Shown: positions 17,501-23,953 of the stretch, one piece after another | Position numbering within the stretch: position 1 is the stretch's first letter | Layout of the letters: each line of letters begins with the position of its first letter | Notes under the pieces: model-generated | The model's input: the letters and a program-made list of their open reading frames with translations, nothing else | What the model was told of the DNA's origin: nothing | The model's database searches: none | Assembly (NCBI GenBank): GCA_041392835.1 | Contig: JAWKLF010000002.1 | Location: 1-64,000 of the forward strand | Reading direction: 5' to 3' | Origin: OLB11 sp041392835 | Lineage (GTDB): Bacteria > Bacteroidota > Bacteroidia > Chitinophagales > Chitinophagaceae | Length of the DNA stretch: 64,000 nt | Position numbers and translations under genes: made by a program

Positions 17501-17929
17501 CATTAATTCCTTAACAAGAAGCCCAGCCATAATTGTTTTACCTGCCCCTGTATCATCTGCAAGTAAGAAACGAATTTTAGGAAGTGGTAAAAGGAATTTA
17601 TACACTGCTTCTACCTGATGGGGCAATGGGTCAACAATGCTACAGTTTACAGCAAATAAAGGGTCAAACTGATAGGCTGAATTTATCCTTTCAGCTTCGG
17701 CAAATAATGCAAACCTTTTGGGGTCGCCTTTGAAGTTGAATGTACCTTCTTGTGTAAGCACTTCAAGTGCTTCAAATTCTTGTTTTGAAATTACTTTGCT
17801 ATTGGCTTTATTGGTATTTACACCAGTAAATTTTATAGACACCATTGAACCCAACGGCTGAATTTGATTCACCGTTACAGGTTCAGTAGGGATAAGGTTT
17901 TTAACTATTTGTCCTTGTTCTATCGGCAT
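14501..17929 (-). CDS. SNF2-type helicase with C-terminal DUF3883 domain
   Basis: A 1142-residue superfamily 2 helicase. Motif I is DDTGAGKTIMAG (125-136), motif II is DECH (224-227), motif III is LLTATPH, and the helicase C domain has TDAAGEGINLQ and QRMGRIHRYGQ (motif VI). A long insertion and coiled-coil region follows. The last about 100 residues are DUF3883: NEGYDI (from about 1048) and YIEVKGRS (1064-1071) give a D...E-x-K pattern like restriction endonuclease folds, so this end may bind or cut DNA. The gene is preceded by the XRE gene with 3 nt between and coupled to the methylase by TAATG. Together these make the core of a helicase-methylase-ATPase defence system. Full length. Confidence 0.93.
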   Translation of the reverse strand: MPIEQGQIVKNLIPTEPVTVNQIQPLGSMVSIKFTGVNTNKANSKVISKQEFEALEVLTQEGTFNFKGDPKRFALFAEAERINSAYQFDPLFAVNCSIVDPLPHQVEAVYKFLLPLPKIRFLLADDTGAGKTIMAGLLVKELMMRGLAERILIITPGGLTKQWQEDEMGVKFNIPFTLVNRALFSSDPNVFHTAQRIVTSIDFISREDVLNVASNSHWDLIIFDECHKLSAYDYGTKQYLSQRYKAAEVLSQQCEHILLLTATPHRGRTDTFKKLLQLLDEDIFATDEIASTRIKELEHNGINKFFIRRLKEDMKDWQGKPLFKDRYTKTVAYQLTPEEKELYDAVTKYLTKKKEEASETKNIHVSLALTVMQRRLVSSIFAIKNTLERRWKALQGIVDEVNKNPNLWSQRHKLEGFDVDNIEEYEELEDDERESLENILSDPRKFKLFTTAKSLQEIQQEAADVKKLFEMAQSLYNRKQEEKKFQELQELLKSNGVLENGEKLVIFTEHKDTLLYLEERLTKSGGYKVATIHGGKLVDERREAQWAFAKPDTQILIATDAAGEGINLQFCRLLINWDIPWNPNRLEQRMGRIHRYGQKQDVLVFNMVASNTKEGKVLERLLLKLDIIRNGMGDDRVYDVIQDVLEGVGLDDIINSVFNGKETELDKFLSQDDEVLKLKFTEKINEQKDKLAHSTVDYKDARTLKENSDEKRLQPIYIRLFFEKAFQNLGGAFTELRQSIFRIDKMPEPVIAELKDTYKIYFDAIKSIQFCFDKQIFLDYQSVGDLGKVHYINPGNPVFDSLVKVVRNQYREDMLKGTVLISPDDKEDYFAFFVKSQIVDNRPSKKDDSIADERLVMVYQTKNGEFKITSPAKFIDLHTPTEFTKPIEPPAVVNTSEVIEWSFEQITAQQFEDTKAHVSKDAADRKVYLESAFTQVIMDLQIQIQELQSKVLLGDSRVQEKIVKKQERINELINKKQSRLESLELMSQLNPKAPEVLGCAYVVPLTQVEYVGHYGMSRDDEAEAIAMQTAMDYETSVGWKPQDVSANNEGYDIRSISPEELKRYIEVKGRSAGDGSVMLSENEMNRLAQLGDAAWLYIVMNCKTKPELYRIQNPAKALKFELKTKGVQYFLPMAEWKQKINA

Positions 17930-17932
17930 AAA

Positions 17933-18235
17933 TTATTTCTTGCGTTTTTTAAGGTTGATATTCTTTTCTGCCACTTGCATAGCTTCATTAGCCAGCTTTT
18001 CATCTTTAATCACTTCATAAATTTGGTCGGCAAGCCATAAGGTTTCCAACTCTACAACATCAGCTTGTAGAATTTCAGCTAAAAGAGGGATTTGGTCCTT
18101 CTTTAACTGACGGTCGCCACGTTCAACTTTGCTAATGATAGAAGTGTCCACATCTAACTTAGAAGCAAGCTGCCTGAGGAGTAAACCCTGCTTTGTTCTT
18201 AGCTCCCTGATTCGTTCACCAAATTGCGTTGCCAT
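17933..18235 (-). CDS. XRE-family regulator of the defence operon
   Basis: A 100-residue protein with an N-terminal Cro/XRE helix-turn-helix: FGERIRELRTKQGLLLRQLA (about 5-24), then KLDVDTSIISKVERGDRQL, the recognition helix. A short acidic and then basic C-terminal tail ends KKRKK. It is the first gene of the operon, 3 nt before the helicase, and so probably controls it. A TGTCTTGACA palindrome (18247-18256) lies in its leader, a reasonable self-repression site. XRE regulators at the head of restriction and BREX-like operons commonly delay or limit expression on entry to a new cell; that role is inferred here. Confidence 0.9.
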   Translation of the reverse strand: MATQFGERIRELRTKQGLLLRQLASKLDVDTSIISKVERGDRQLKKDQIPLLAEILQADVVELETLWLADQIYEVIKDEKLANEAMQVAEKNINLKKRKK

Positions 18236-18246
18236 TATAAATTTAT

Positions 18247-18272
18247 TGTCTTGACAGAATTTGGCAAATATA
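18247..18272 (-). promoter_or_regulatory. Predicted promoter and operator of the defence operon
   Basis: On the minus strand TATATTTG (18265-18272) fits the -7 box TAnnTTTG, and no good -33 box is evident. Between it and the XRE start codon lies the near-perfect palindrome TGTCTTGACA (18247-18256), where a bound repressor would block the polymerase. No other promoter-like site is seen for the 13.4 kb downstream through the DUF262 gene. Confidence 0.45.
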
Positions 18273-18370
18273 AGAAAATAAAAGCAAGGATTTAGAGAAT
18301 GTGGGGAAAATTAGGAAAGTGGGGAAATGGGGATTTGAGGACAGCAAACAAGGTGCTTCCTCATATCCTT

Positions 18371-18400
18371 AAATCCTCAAAAATGGGTTATTGAGGATTT
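18371..18400. repeat. 10-bp inverted repeat downstream of the DUF3987 gene
   Basis: AAATCCTCAA (18371-18380) and TTGAGGATTT (18391-18400) are perfect reverse complements around a 10-nt loop. Related copies GATTTGAGGA (about 18331) and TCCTCATATCC lie just left. It could terminate the replication operon, which ends at 18458, although there is no T-run on the minus strand, or be a protein-binding iteron set. Confidence 0.5.
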
Positions 18401-18457
18401 TGGGCATTACTCATTGAATGTTAGTTTTTTCAATGGTATTCGTGAATACGCTTCGCT

Positions 18458-20686
18458 TTATTTGGGGTTGGTATAGTTGTCGTGCCCATCGTAATGGATG
18501 ATGCCAGCATCTTTAAACTCTTTGATGTAGCGTTGTGCTGACTTATCGGTGATGCCTAAACTGATGGCTACTGCCAAATAGCCTTGCCTGTTGAACTGTG
18601 CAGGGAGATTTTCTAAAAACAACTCCTTTTTGTTCTTGGGCTTGGGTGTGTATTTCTCTTGTGCAATTTGAGTGTAAACGTAATTGCTATGCTTTACCAA
18701 TACAGTTATCATTTGCAAGGTGTTTTCAAAATCGGTATCGCTGCAAACAAGCTGCTGTGTTATTTCTCCATCTTCCATAATACGCAAGGCGGAAAAAATC
18801 ATCATCAAACGGTAGGCAGTTAAGCCCAAACGTCTTACAGTGCTTATGATTTCTTCTTCCTGTATGGTGTAGTAAAGTGTTTGGATTTTTTCAAAGTATT
18901 GGTTGAATTGTTGCTGCTGGCTTGCAGTTAGTGAAAAATACACATCGGGATTTGCCTGTAATGTTTGATACAAACTGTAAAACTGATTACCTAATGCTTG
19001 AAAATGCACATCTAAACCGTTTTCAGTCTTTGAAGCAAATACATCTTTCCAAACCAAATTCATATTCATCATATAGAACATAAAGCGACTGAACAAACCA
19101 TTTTCAGCACTTGGTATAAGTGTTTGCACCTGCTTTGGTGTGCCGGATAATAAAACAGATAAACAAGGTCTTGCAATTTCAACCAATTCTTTATCGGTTC
19201 TGCGGTAGTATGAATGTGGTTCGTGTTGGAAAGCGTTACGCAAACCATCACTGAAATTGCCGTGTTCGGACTTGAACGACTTTGAAAGTGTGTCGGCTTC
19301 TGTTTCAAAAATTATTCCTCTGCCATCGCTATCATTGAGCAACTCAAAGAAGCCTGTTGAACTGTTGTTTGCAGGTATGAATAACATTTTTTGCGGTGGT
19401 GTTTGTGGCTTTTCAACTGAACTGTCTTTGCCCTTACTTGCATTGTATTCCTGCAAATCCACTTCGTATTGCTGCTTCATCAGTTTTGCCTGTTGGCGAA
19501 TAGCTAAGTGTATTGGTTCAATCAATTTTCTGCAATGAATTAAAATGCCTTTCCCTGCTGATGCTTTTGCAGCAATAAAAAGAAACAGATTTGCATTAAC
19601 TGGATTATCACCATACTTGCCTATAACTTTAGGAAATGCTACACTTAGAGTAACTAATGAACCTAATAACAAAATATCCCTTTCTTCTTTACTGGTAGCA
19701 ACTTCCGTAATGTGCTTTAAGAAGTCGGGAATAGTATCAAAGATTTCATCAGGCAGAGTAGGCATCTGCACTTCGGGCTGTGCTTCATCCTGATTTTTTA
19801 AAATTACTTTTGGTTCAAATTTTTTGTGTTCCTGGCTGTGGTGCAAATAGGCACTATTCACGGCAGTCTTAATTTCTCTTTCAGGTAAATCAAAATGCTG
19901 TGTACATAGTATTTCAGTATCGGACTGCGATAAACCAACTCTGTTGCAATTAGAAGCAAGCAGATAAATATAATTGTTCCTGTTTCCATCGGTGTATGAT
20001 GCTTTTTGATTTGTGAATTGAATTTGTTGATTGAAAAGAAAAGTAATGTTGAGGTCTTCGGGTTCTGCCTGCTCTACTGGATCAACTGGAGCAATAGCCG
20101 TAGGCATTTGCGATTGTTGTTCTTGAATGAATTGGGGCAAAGCCACAATGAATTTCTCGTTTTGGATAGTTCGGTATGCGTTGGGGTCGTGACTCATAAA
20201 ACAAAGCCTTGTAACATCTTTGCAGCTTGGGTCAGCCATTAGCCCTGTGGCATCTTCATAGTATTTTTGCACCTGCAAATAGGCTGTATCGTGGCTTTCT
20301 AAGCCTGAATTGACTTCAACAAAAACCTTTAAGCCATTGCCACTTGGACTAATAAAACAAAGTGCTGTGTATGGTATTTGACAAATGATTGCAAAGGCAC
20401 TTTGTAGCTGCTCCGGTGTGAGTTTGTCAAAATCTAAATGCACAAAGCCACTGTACATTTCAAGATATTGCATTTGCCTTTTTTCGGAGAATACAGCCGA
20501 AGGCGTAAAAGCCAAAAGCTGCTTCTTTTTATTGTCGGCTTCTGCTTTGTTCACTTGTGCAATATGATTGCGGATTTCTTCTACTTCCGTTTTGTACTTA
20601 TCGGAAATAATGTCTTTACCAATCAGCAATAGAGATTTCTTTTCTATTGGGATAGTAAAGTTTTTAAATATGGTACAACTTGCCAT
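18458..20686 (-). CDS. VirE_N/DUF3987 replication-type protein
   Basis: A 742-residue two-domain protein. The N-terminus is the BT4734-like VirE_N domain, a PrimPol-related fold: GFVHLDFDKL (80-89) supplies D-x-D, followed by ISPSGNGLKVFVEV (112-125) and CKDVTRLCFMSHDPNAY (155-171). After a linker, a DUF3987 domain begins near 310, with a P-loop-like AAKASAGKG (372-380), and the C-terminal end is a winged-helix-like segment. Such fusions are typical of Bacteroidota mobile elements and are thought to prime or initiate element replication. The gene lies 30 nt after the excisionase-like gene. Its presence suggests the excised circle can replicate. Full length. Confidence 0.85.
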   Translation of the reverse strand: MASCTIFKNFTIPIEKKSLLLIGKDIISDKYKTEVEEIRNHIAQVNKAEADNKKKQLLAFTPSAVFSEKRQMQYLEMYSGFVHLDFDKLTPEQLQSAFAIICQIPYTALCFISPSGNGLKVFVEVNSGLESHDTAYLQVQKYYEDATGLMADPSCKDVTRLCFMSHDPNAYRTIQNEKFIVALPQFIQEQQSQMPTAIAPVDPVEQAEPEDLNITFLFNQQIQFTNQKASYTDGNRNNYIYLLASNCNRVGLSQSDTEILCTQHFDLPEREIKTAVNSAYLHHSQEHKKFEPKVILKNQDEAQPEVQMPTLPDEIFDTIPDFLKHITEVATSKEERDILLLGSLVTLSVAFPKVIGKYGDNPVNANLFLFIAAKASAGKGILIHCRKLIEPIHLAIRQQAKLMKQQYEVDLQEYNASKGKDSSVEKPQTPPQKMLFIPANNSSTGFFELLNDSDGRGIIFETEADTLSKSFKSEHGNFSDGLRNAFQHEPHSYYRRTDKELVEIARPCLSVLLSGTPKQVQTLIPSAENGLFSRFMFYMMNMNLVWKDVFASKTENGLDVHFQALGNQFYSLYQTLQANPDVYFSLTASQQQQFNQYFEKIQTLYYTIQEEEIISTVRRLGLTAYRLMMIFSALRIMEDGEITQQLVCSDTDFENTLQMITVLVKHSNYVYTQIAQEKYTPKPKNKKELFLENLPAQFNRQGYLAVAISLGITDKSAQRYIKEFKDAGIIHYDGHDNYTNPK

Positions 20687-20716
20687 TTCTGTTTCTTTAT
20701 TATCGGTTAGAAAACT

Positions 20717-21019
20717 CTATTTGCGTTTGTTTTTGAGTATGTACTCGGTTGCCATTGCATCAATCTCATCGGCTGAAGATTGTCGGTTACGCTGCAACCA
20801 GTCGTCTAACTCGGAACGCTTGAAATAGAGTTTCTTTCCTTGCGGACAGAAATGAGGAATGTGTTTTGTACTTGTGAGTTTGTACAAATGCGAAGGACTT
20901 ACATCAAGGTATTTGCAAGCCTCGTTAAAATTCAATACTGTTTTTTGCAGTAAATTTTGCTCATCCAGTTTGTTTGCAATCTCGGTGAGCTTGTCTAAGA
21001 TTAAATTGTCTTGTGCCAT
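20717..21019 (-). CDS. Excisionase-like helix-turn-helix protein
   Basis: A 101-residue protein. The start at 21019 (MAQDNLILDKL) is preferred; an in-frame ATG 54 nt upstream (21073) would add a hydrophobic leader lying within the repeat array. The centre is a MerR/excisionase-type HTH: FNEACKYLDVSPSHLYKLTS, then IPHFCPQGKKLYFKRSELDDW. The N-terminus is a short coiled coil. Proteins of this HTH_17 class act as recombination directionality factors or replication helpers and are commonly found next to VirE_N/DUF3987 genes. It lies just left of the AGGTTCAGG repeat array at 21075-21136, a likely binding site. Confidence 0.85.
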   Translation of the reverse strand: MAQDNLILDKLTEIANKLDEQNLLQKTVLNFNEACKYLDVSPSHLYKLTSTKHIPHFCPQGKKLYFKRSELDDWLQRNRQSSADEIDAMATEYILKNKRK

Positions 21020-21074
21020 CTTTTTATTTTTTAAAAATTGATGGAACAAAACTCTACAATGCAGCAGGGGCAAA

Positions 21075-21136
21075 AGGTTCAGGTTGCTGCATAGGTTCAG
21101 TAACTGGAATAAACCTGAACCTTACCTGAACCTTTT
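21075..21136. repeat. AGGTTCAGG iteron-like array
   Basis: Four copies of an AGGTTCAG(G) unit in 62 bp: AGGTTCAGGTT (21075-21085), AGGTTCAG (21093-21100), and on the other strand AACCTGAACCTT (21112-21123) and ACCTGAACCTTTT (21124-21136). The two pairs face each other. The array lies between the excisionase-like gene and the unknown gene at 21136-22206, and may be an origin or excision site, or a terminator made from the paired arms. Confidence 0.6.
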
Positions 21137-22206
21137 TATGGGAAATATTTTTGAATAAGTGTTAGAATTTCCTCTTTGGTTTCATCCTTAATCTTGTTTT
21201 TGCTTCTCGTTTTAAAGTAGTTTTCTGCATTAATTAGCGTTGGCTTTTTATTCGCCCTGCCTTTTGACCAAAAGCTCATAGATTTTTCAATATTGGTAGG
21301 CGATAGCCGTTGAAAAGCCTTGCCCAAGTTATCCATTATAAAAACAAACTCAGTCGTTTGGCATCCTAAATAAATCTTGAATTTGCCTGGCACTATTTCC
21401 TTTTCTGTAAGCAACTCCACCAGTGTTTCAACTGATGTTTCTTCCTCATTCAAAAAATTGTAGTCAACACATAAATCATCAAACAATGCTTGCAGTTTTG
21501 ATGTGTCGCCTTTCTTCCAGCCAAAAGTTAATTTAGGTGGCTCTGTTGCCTTTGATGCTGAAAGAACAGGCTTGTTATACTTATCAAATGTCAATTGCTT
21601 TATTTCTACCATTTCTGAATCGTTATCCATCCTGTACATATAAAATTCTTCTACAGTCTCATATACATCAGGCAGAAAGGGCTTAAAGTTTTCTTGAATA
21701 GAAAAGTACAAAATCAGCAAACTACTTTTTAGGTATTCCAAGCTAAAGCAAGTCAAATCCTCTGCTTGATATTCCTTTTCAGATAGTTCATTATTAATTG
21801 AATTAAGCAACACGGCTATGCCCTTTAAACTCTTGTCACCAATTTGAAATGGAACGTCTAAAGTCTCGTCTTTAATAAGTGGATTGCTAATTGTTGTATT
21901 GTAATACCTTAAAACTTCTGCATCAATAACAGCTTTATAAAAATGCTGCTGAATTGTGGTAGGCTCTTGCAGAGGGCAAGAAAATGATAGCTGTTGAAAG
22001 GAATTACTTGAAAGCGGTTGTATTGTTTTTAGCAGCGTTGGAAAAGGCTGTAATAGCATTTTAAGCCTGTTATCAATACCTTGTAATGTAGTTAAAGGAA
22101 TCTTGCTCACTTCTCGTATTGTTTGCTTTAACTCTCTTTCTTCAAGGTTAAAAAGCCAGGGTTTCAACTGACCGTGATATATGTCGTTTAAAATTTTTGA
22201 GTTCAT
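21136..22206 (-). CDS. Integrase-linked protein of unknown function (356 aa)
   Basis: A 356-residue protein I do not recognise at family level. It is helical, acidic and lysine-rich, without signal peptide, membrane helix or enzymatic motif. Its C-terminal 120 residues (VETLVELLTEKEIVPGKFKI, then NLGKAFQRLSPTNIEKSMSF) resemble the end of RteC-like or other mobile-element regulatory proteins in a loose way. Its ATG overlaps the integrase stop by one base (TAATG), so it is co-translated with the recombinase, which suggests a role in integration, excision or its control. A conserved integrase-coupled gene in this position is common in Bacteroidota elements. Confidence 0.7.
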   Translation of the reverse strand: MNSKILNDIYHGQLKPWLFNLEERELKQTIREVSKIPLTTLQGIDNRLKMLLQPFPTLLKTIQPLSSNSFQQLSFSCPLQEPTTIQQHFYKAVIDAEVLRYYNTTISNPLIKDETLDVPFQIGDKSLKGIAVLLNSINNELSEKEYQAEDLTCFSLEYLKSSLLILYFSIQENFKPFLPDVYETVEEFYMYRMDNDSEMVEIKQLTFDKYNKPVLSASKATEPPKLTFGWKKGDTSKLQALFDDLCVDYNFLNEEETSVETLVELLTEKEIVPGKFKIYLGCQTTEFVFIMDNLGKAFQRLSPTNIEKSMSFWSKGRANKKPTLINAENYFKTRSKNKIKDETKEEILTLIQKYFP

Positions 22207-23312
22207 TATAAACCGATATTAATTTTATTGGCTGCAACTGTTTTCTTTTCGTCAATCACATTTGCATAAATCTGTGTTGTTTTCAAATGCCTATGCCCAA
22301 GCAATTTTGATACAGTGAAAATATCTGTACCCAAAGTAAGCTGCAATGTGGCGTATGTGTGCCTTGCACAGTGAAAGGTTATGTGCTTTTCAATACCTGC
22401 CTTAATCATCCACCTGTATAAATCAGCATTACGGCTATCGGAATAAATCAAATCAGGGAATACCGGATCTGTTGGCTTTCCTCTTTCCCCTAAAAGATTA
22501 TAGGCTTCATCTGAAATCGGCAAAGTTTCTGAACCCTTTGTTTTTTGCTGTATAAAACGAATGTAGTTGCCTAACTCTGTTGAGTGCTGTAATTCACTCC
22601 ATTTGAGTTTTTGAATATCGCTAAACCGTAATCCAGTGAGGCAACTAAAAAGAAAGGCTCTTTTCATTAGTTCATTCTTGCATTCTGTTTTTGCCAATGT
22701 CTTTAACTCATCAAGGGTTAAAAACTCTCTTACTGGTTCGCCTTGTGGCAAGCCTTCTACCATCTCGGCAGGGTTGCTTTTCAATATACCATCCCTTACT
22801 GCTTGTTTGAGTGCCGCCCTGAACTTATTGAAGTAACTGTATTTGGTATTGGTAGAAATTTGCTTTTTAGTTTTTGATGTGGCTTCCTTTTGCAAATACT
22901 CTCTGAAGCCGTCAACAAAGGCTTTGTTGATTTGGCTGAATTGAATATCTCTTGGACAATACTTTTTTAAGTGCTTTATGGTGCTATCCCAATTGCCATA
23001 ATTCCCTTTGCTGTCTTTCCTCTTTTCAGCTAATGCCTCCATATACATTATGAAGTACGTTTTCAGCTTCTCCTTATCGTGGAAATCGTAAGTGCTGTTT
23101 TGAATTTCTAAATGGCGTTTGCTGCGTATGGTTTCAGCCAAAGCCAAAATCTTTTTATTTTCCTCTTTTACTGCATTAGGCAGTTTGCCCTTCTCAGGGT
23201 CGGGAGTTAAGTATAAATTCAAATACTCGTACTGGCGTTTGCCATTGGAGTAGTATTCTAAATAAAGGCTGATTTTCTCGCCTTTGAGCCGTTGCCTTAA
23301 TGTTACTTTCAT
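22206..23312 (-). CDS. int: Tyrosine recombinase (element integrase)
   Basis: A 368-residue phage-type integrase. An N-terminal arm-binding domain (about 1-75) is followed by a SAM-like core-binding domain (about 85-185) and a catalytic domain. The catalytic residues are present: R229 (LTGLRFSDIQKLKW), K257 or K259 (QQKTKG), H314 and R317 (HCARHTYAT), H340 (LLGHRHLKTT) and Y349 (QIYANV). This is the Bacteroidota IntSXT/CTn family type. It lies about 620 bp from attR with a DNA-binding helper gene between, and should cut at the 17-bp mnmE core. Full length and apparently functional. Confidence 0.95.
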   Translation of the reverse strand: MKVTLRQRLKGEKISLYLEYYSNGKRQYEYLNLYLTPDPEKGKLPNAVKEENKKILALAETIRSKRHLEIQNSTYDFHDKEKLKTYFIMYMEALAEKRKDSKGNYGNWDSTIKHLKKYCPRDIQFSQINKAFVDGFREYLQKEATSKTKKQISTNTKYSYFNKFRAALKQAVRDGILKSNPAEMVEGLPQGEPVREFLTLDELKTLAKTECKNELMKRAFLFSCLTGLRFSDIQKLKWSELQHSTELGNYIRFIQQKTKGSETLPISDEAYNLLGERGKPTDPVFPDLIYSDSRNADLYRWMIKAGIEKHITFHCARHTYATLQLTLGTDIFTVSKLLGHRHLKTTQIYANVIDEKKTVAANKINIGL

Positions 23313-23319
23313 TTCATTA

Positions 23320-23718
23320 TCAGTTAAATAAATTATCTATTGCGGTTCTTTTAATGATGGTACGGCTTCCCAGCTTTGCCACTGGTAGCCGTTTACTTTT
23401 TATCATTCTTTGAATGGTCCATCTGCTTGCACCTAACAGGGCTGCCACTTCTACAATACTTAAAAATTCTTTATCCCTTAGATTGGTTTGATTTCCTGCC
23501 TGTGGAGCTTGCAGGGTTTCAGAGATAACAGCCGGAGCAGCCGAAACAATTTTGCTTTGTTGATTCTTAAATTCTGCACTTACCTTTTCCTCTCTTTTGC
23601 GTTGCTTGTATGCCCTGCTTGCACAGGGATGCCCACAGAACTGCGTTGTGGTCTTTTGGGCTATGAAAGCTTTACCACAGTGATTACAGAATTTAGGAAG
23701 TTTAATTGTACTACTCAT
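23320..23718 (-). CDS. Zinc-finger plus HTH DNA-binding protein
   Basis: A 132-residue protein ending 8 nt before the integrase start. An N-terminal treble-clef-like zinc motif has CNHCGKAF (about 11-18) and FCGHPCASRAYKQR (about 28-41). A basic linker follows, then a C-terminal excisionase/MerR-type HTH: LSIVEVAALLGASRWTIQRM (about 86-105) and LPVAKLGSRTIIKR. The combination is standard next to Bacteroidota integrases, where such proteins are presumed recombination directionality factors. It is adjacent to the GGGCAACAA arm repeats. Confidence 0.88.
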   Translation of the reverse strand: MSSTIKLPKFCNHCGKAFIAQKTTTQFCGHPCASRAYKQRKREEKVSAEFKNQQSKIVSAAPAVISETLQAPQAGNQTNLRDKEFLSIVEVAALLGASRWTIQRMIKSKRLPVAKLGSRTIIKRTAIDNLFN

Positions 23719-23800
23719 TTGTTGCTACTTGTAGCAGTTCGTTGCTGTATGGTGCTACTTGGTGCATTATTTCGCCTTATTTCCATCAAACTGATATGCT

Positions 23801-23871
23801 GGCAACAAAATAGCAATTTGGGCAACAACTGGGCAACAAAAATAAGTAAAAAAGTAGAGTTGGGCAACAAA
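23801..23871. repeat. Right arm-type repeat cluster (GGGCAACAA)
   Basis: Four GGCAACAA-type units occur at 23801, 23820, 23831 and 23862, the middle two forming the 22-bp block identical to 233-254. They lie between the zinc-finger/HTH gene and attR, where arm sites of tyrosine recombinases usually lie. The units have the same orientation as the left copy. Confidence 0.62.
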
Positions 23872-23936
23872 AAAGAGAAAGATATTTGCCCACAAACCCA
23901 ATAAAAACAAGCACTTAGTAAACAAAGGAAAGGTAA

Positions 23937-23953
23937 TTACTTTCCGATACAAA
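23937..23953. repeat. Right attachment-site repeat (attR), overlapping the mnmE stop
   Basis: Second copy of the 17-bp core. Read on the minus strand it encodes the end of MnmE (C-I-G-K and the TAA stop), so either product of the recombination restores a full mnmE. It lies 219 bp outside the DNA-binding protein gene at 23320-23718 and next to the recombinase module. Confidence 0.88.

Larger units (their letters stand above)
156..23953. mobile_element. Integrative element in the 3' end of mnmE, carrying a defence operon
   Basis: A perfect 17-bp direct repeat, TTACTTTCCGATACAAA, occurs at 156-172 and 23937-23953. The right copy is the last codons and stop of mnmE, so insertion leaves the gene intact. 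A tyrosine recombinase (22206-23312) sits next to this end, as expected for site-specific integration. Between the repeats are excisionase-like proteins, a VirE_N/DUF3987 replication-type protein, a defence operon, a Panacea toxin-antitoxin pair and structured non-coding DNA. No relaxase, coupling protein, type IV secretion or phage structural gene is visible, so the element would need help from another element to transfer. The 3' end of trmE/mnmE is a known integration site, for example of SGI1-type islands in Enterobacteria; the integrase here is of the Bacteroidota type. Confidence 0.9.

Noticed and set aside
4793..18235. The operon as DISARM or BREX
   Set aside because: No DUF1998 or PLD gene (DISARM) and no PglZ, BrxL or BrxC (BREX); DUF499 with DUF1156 points to a different family.
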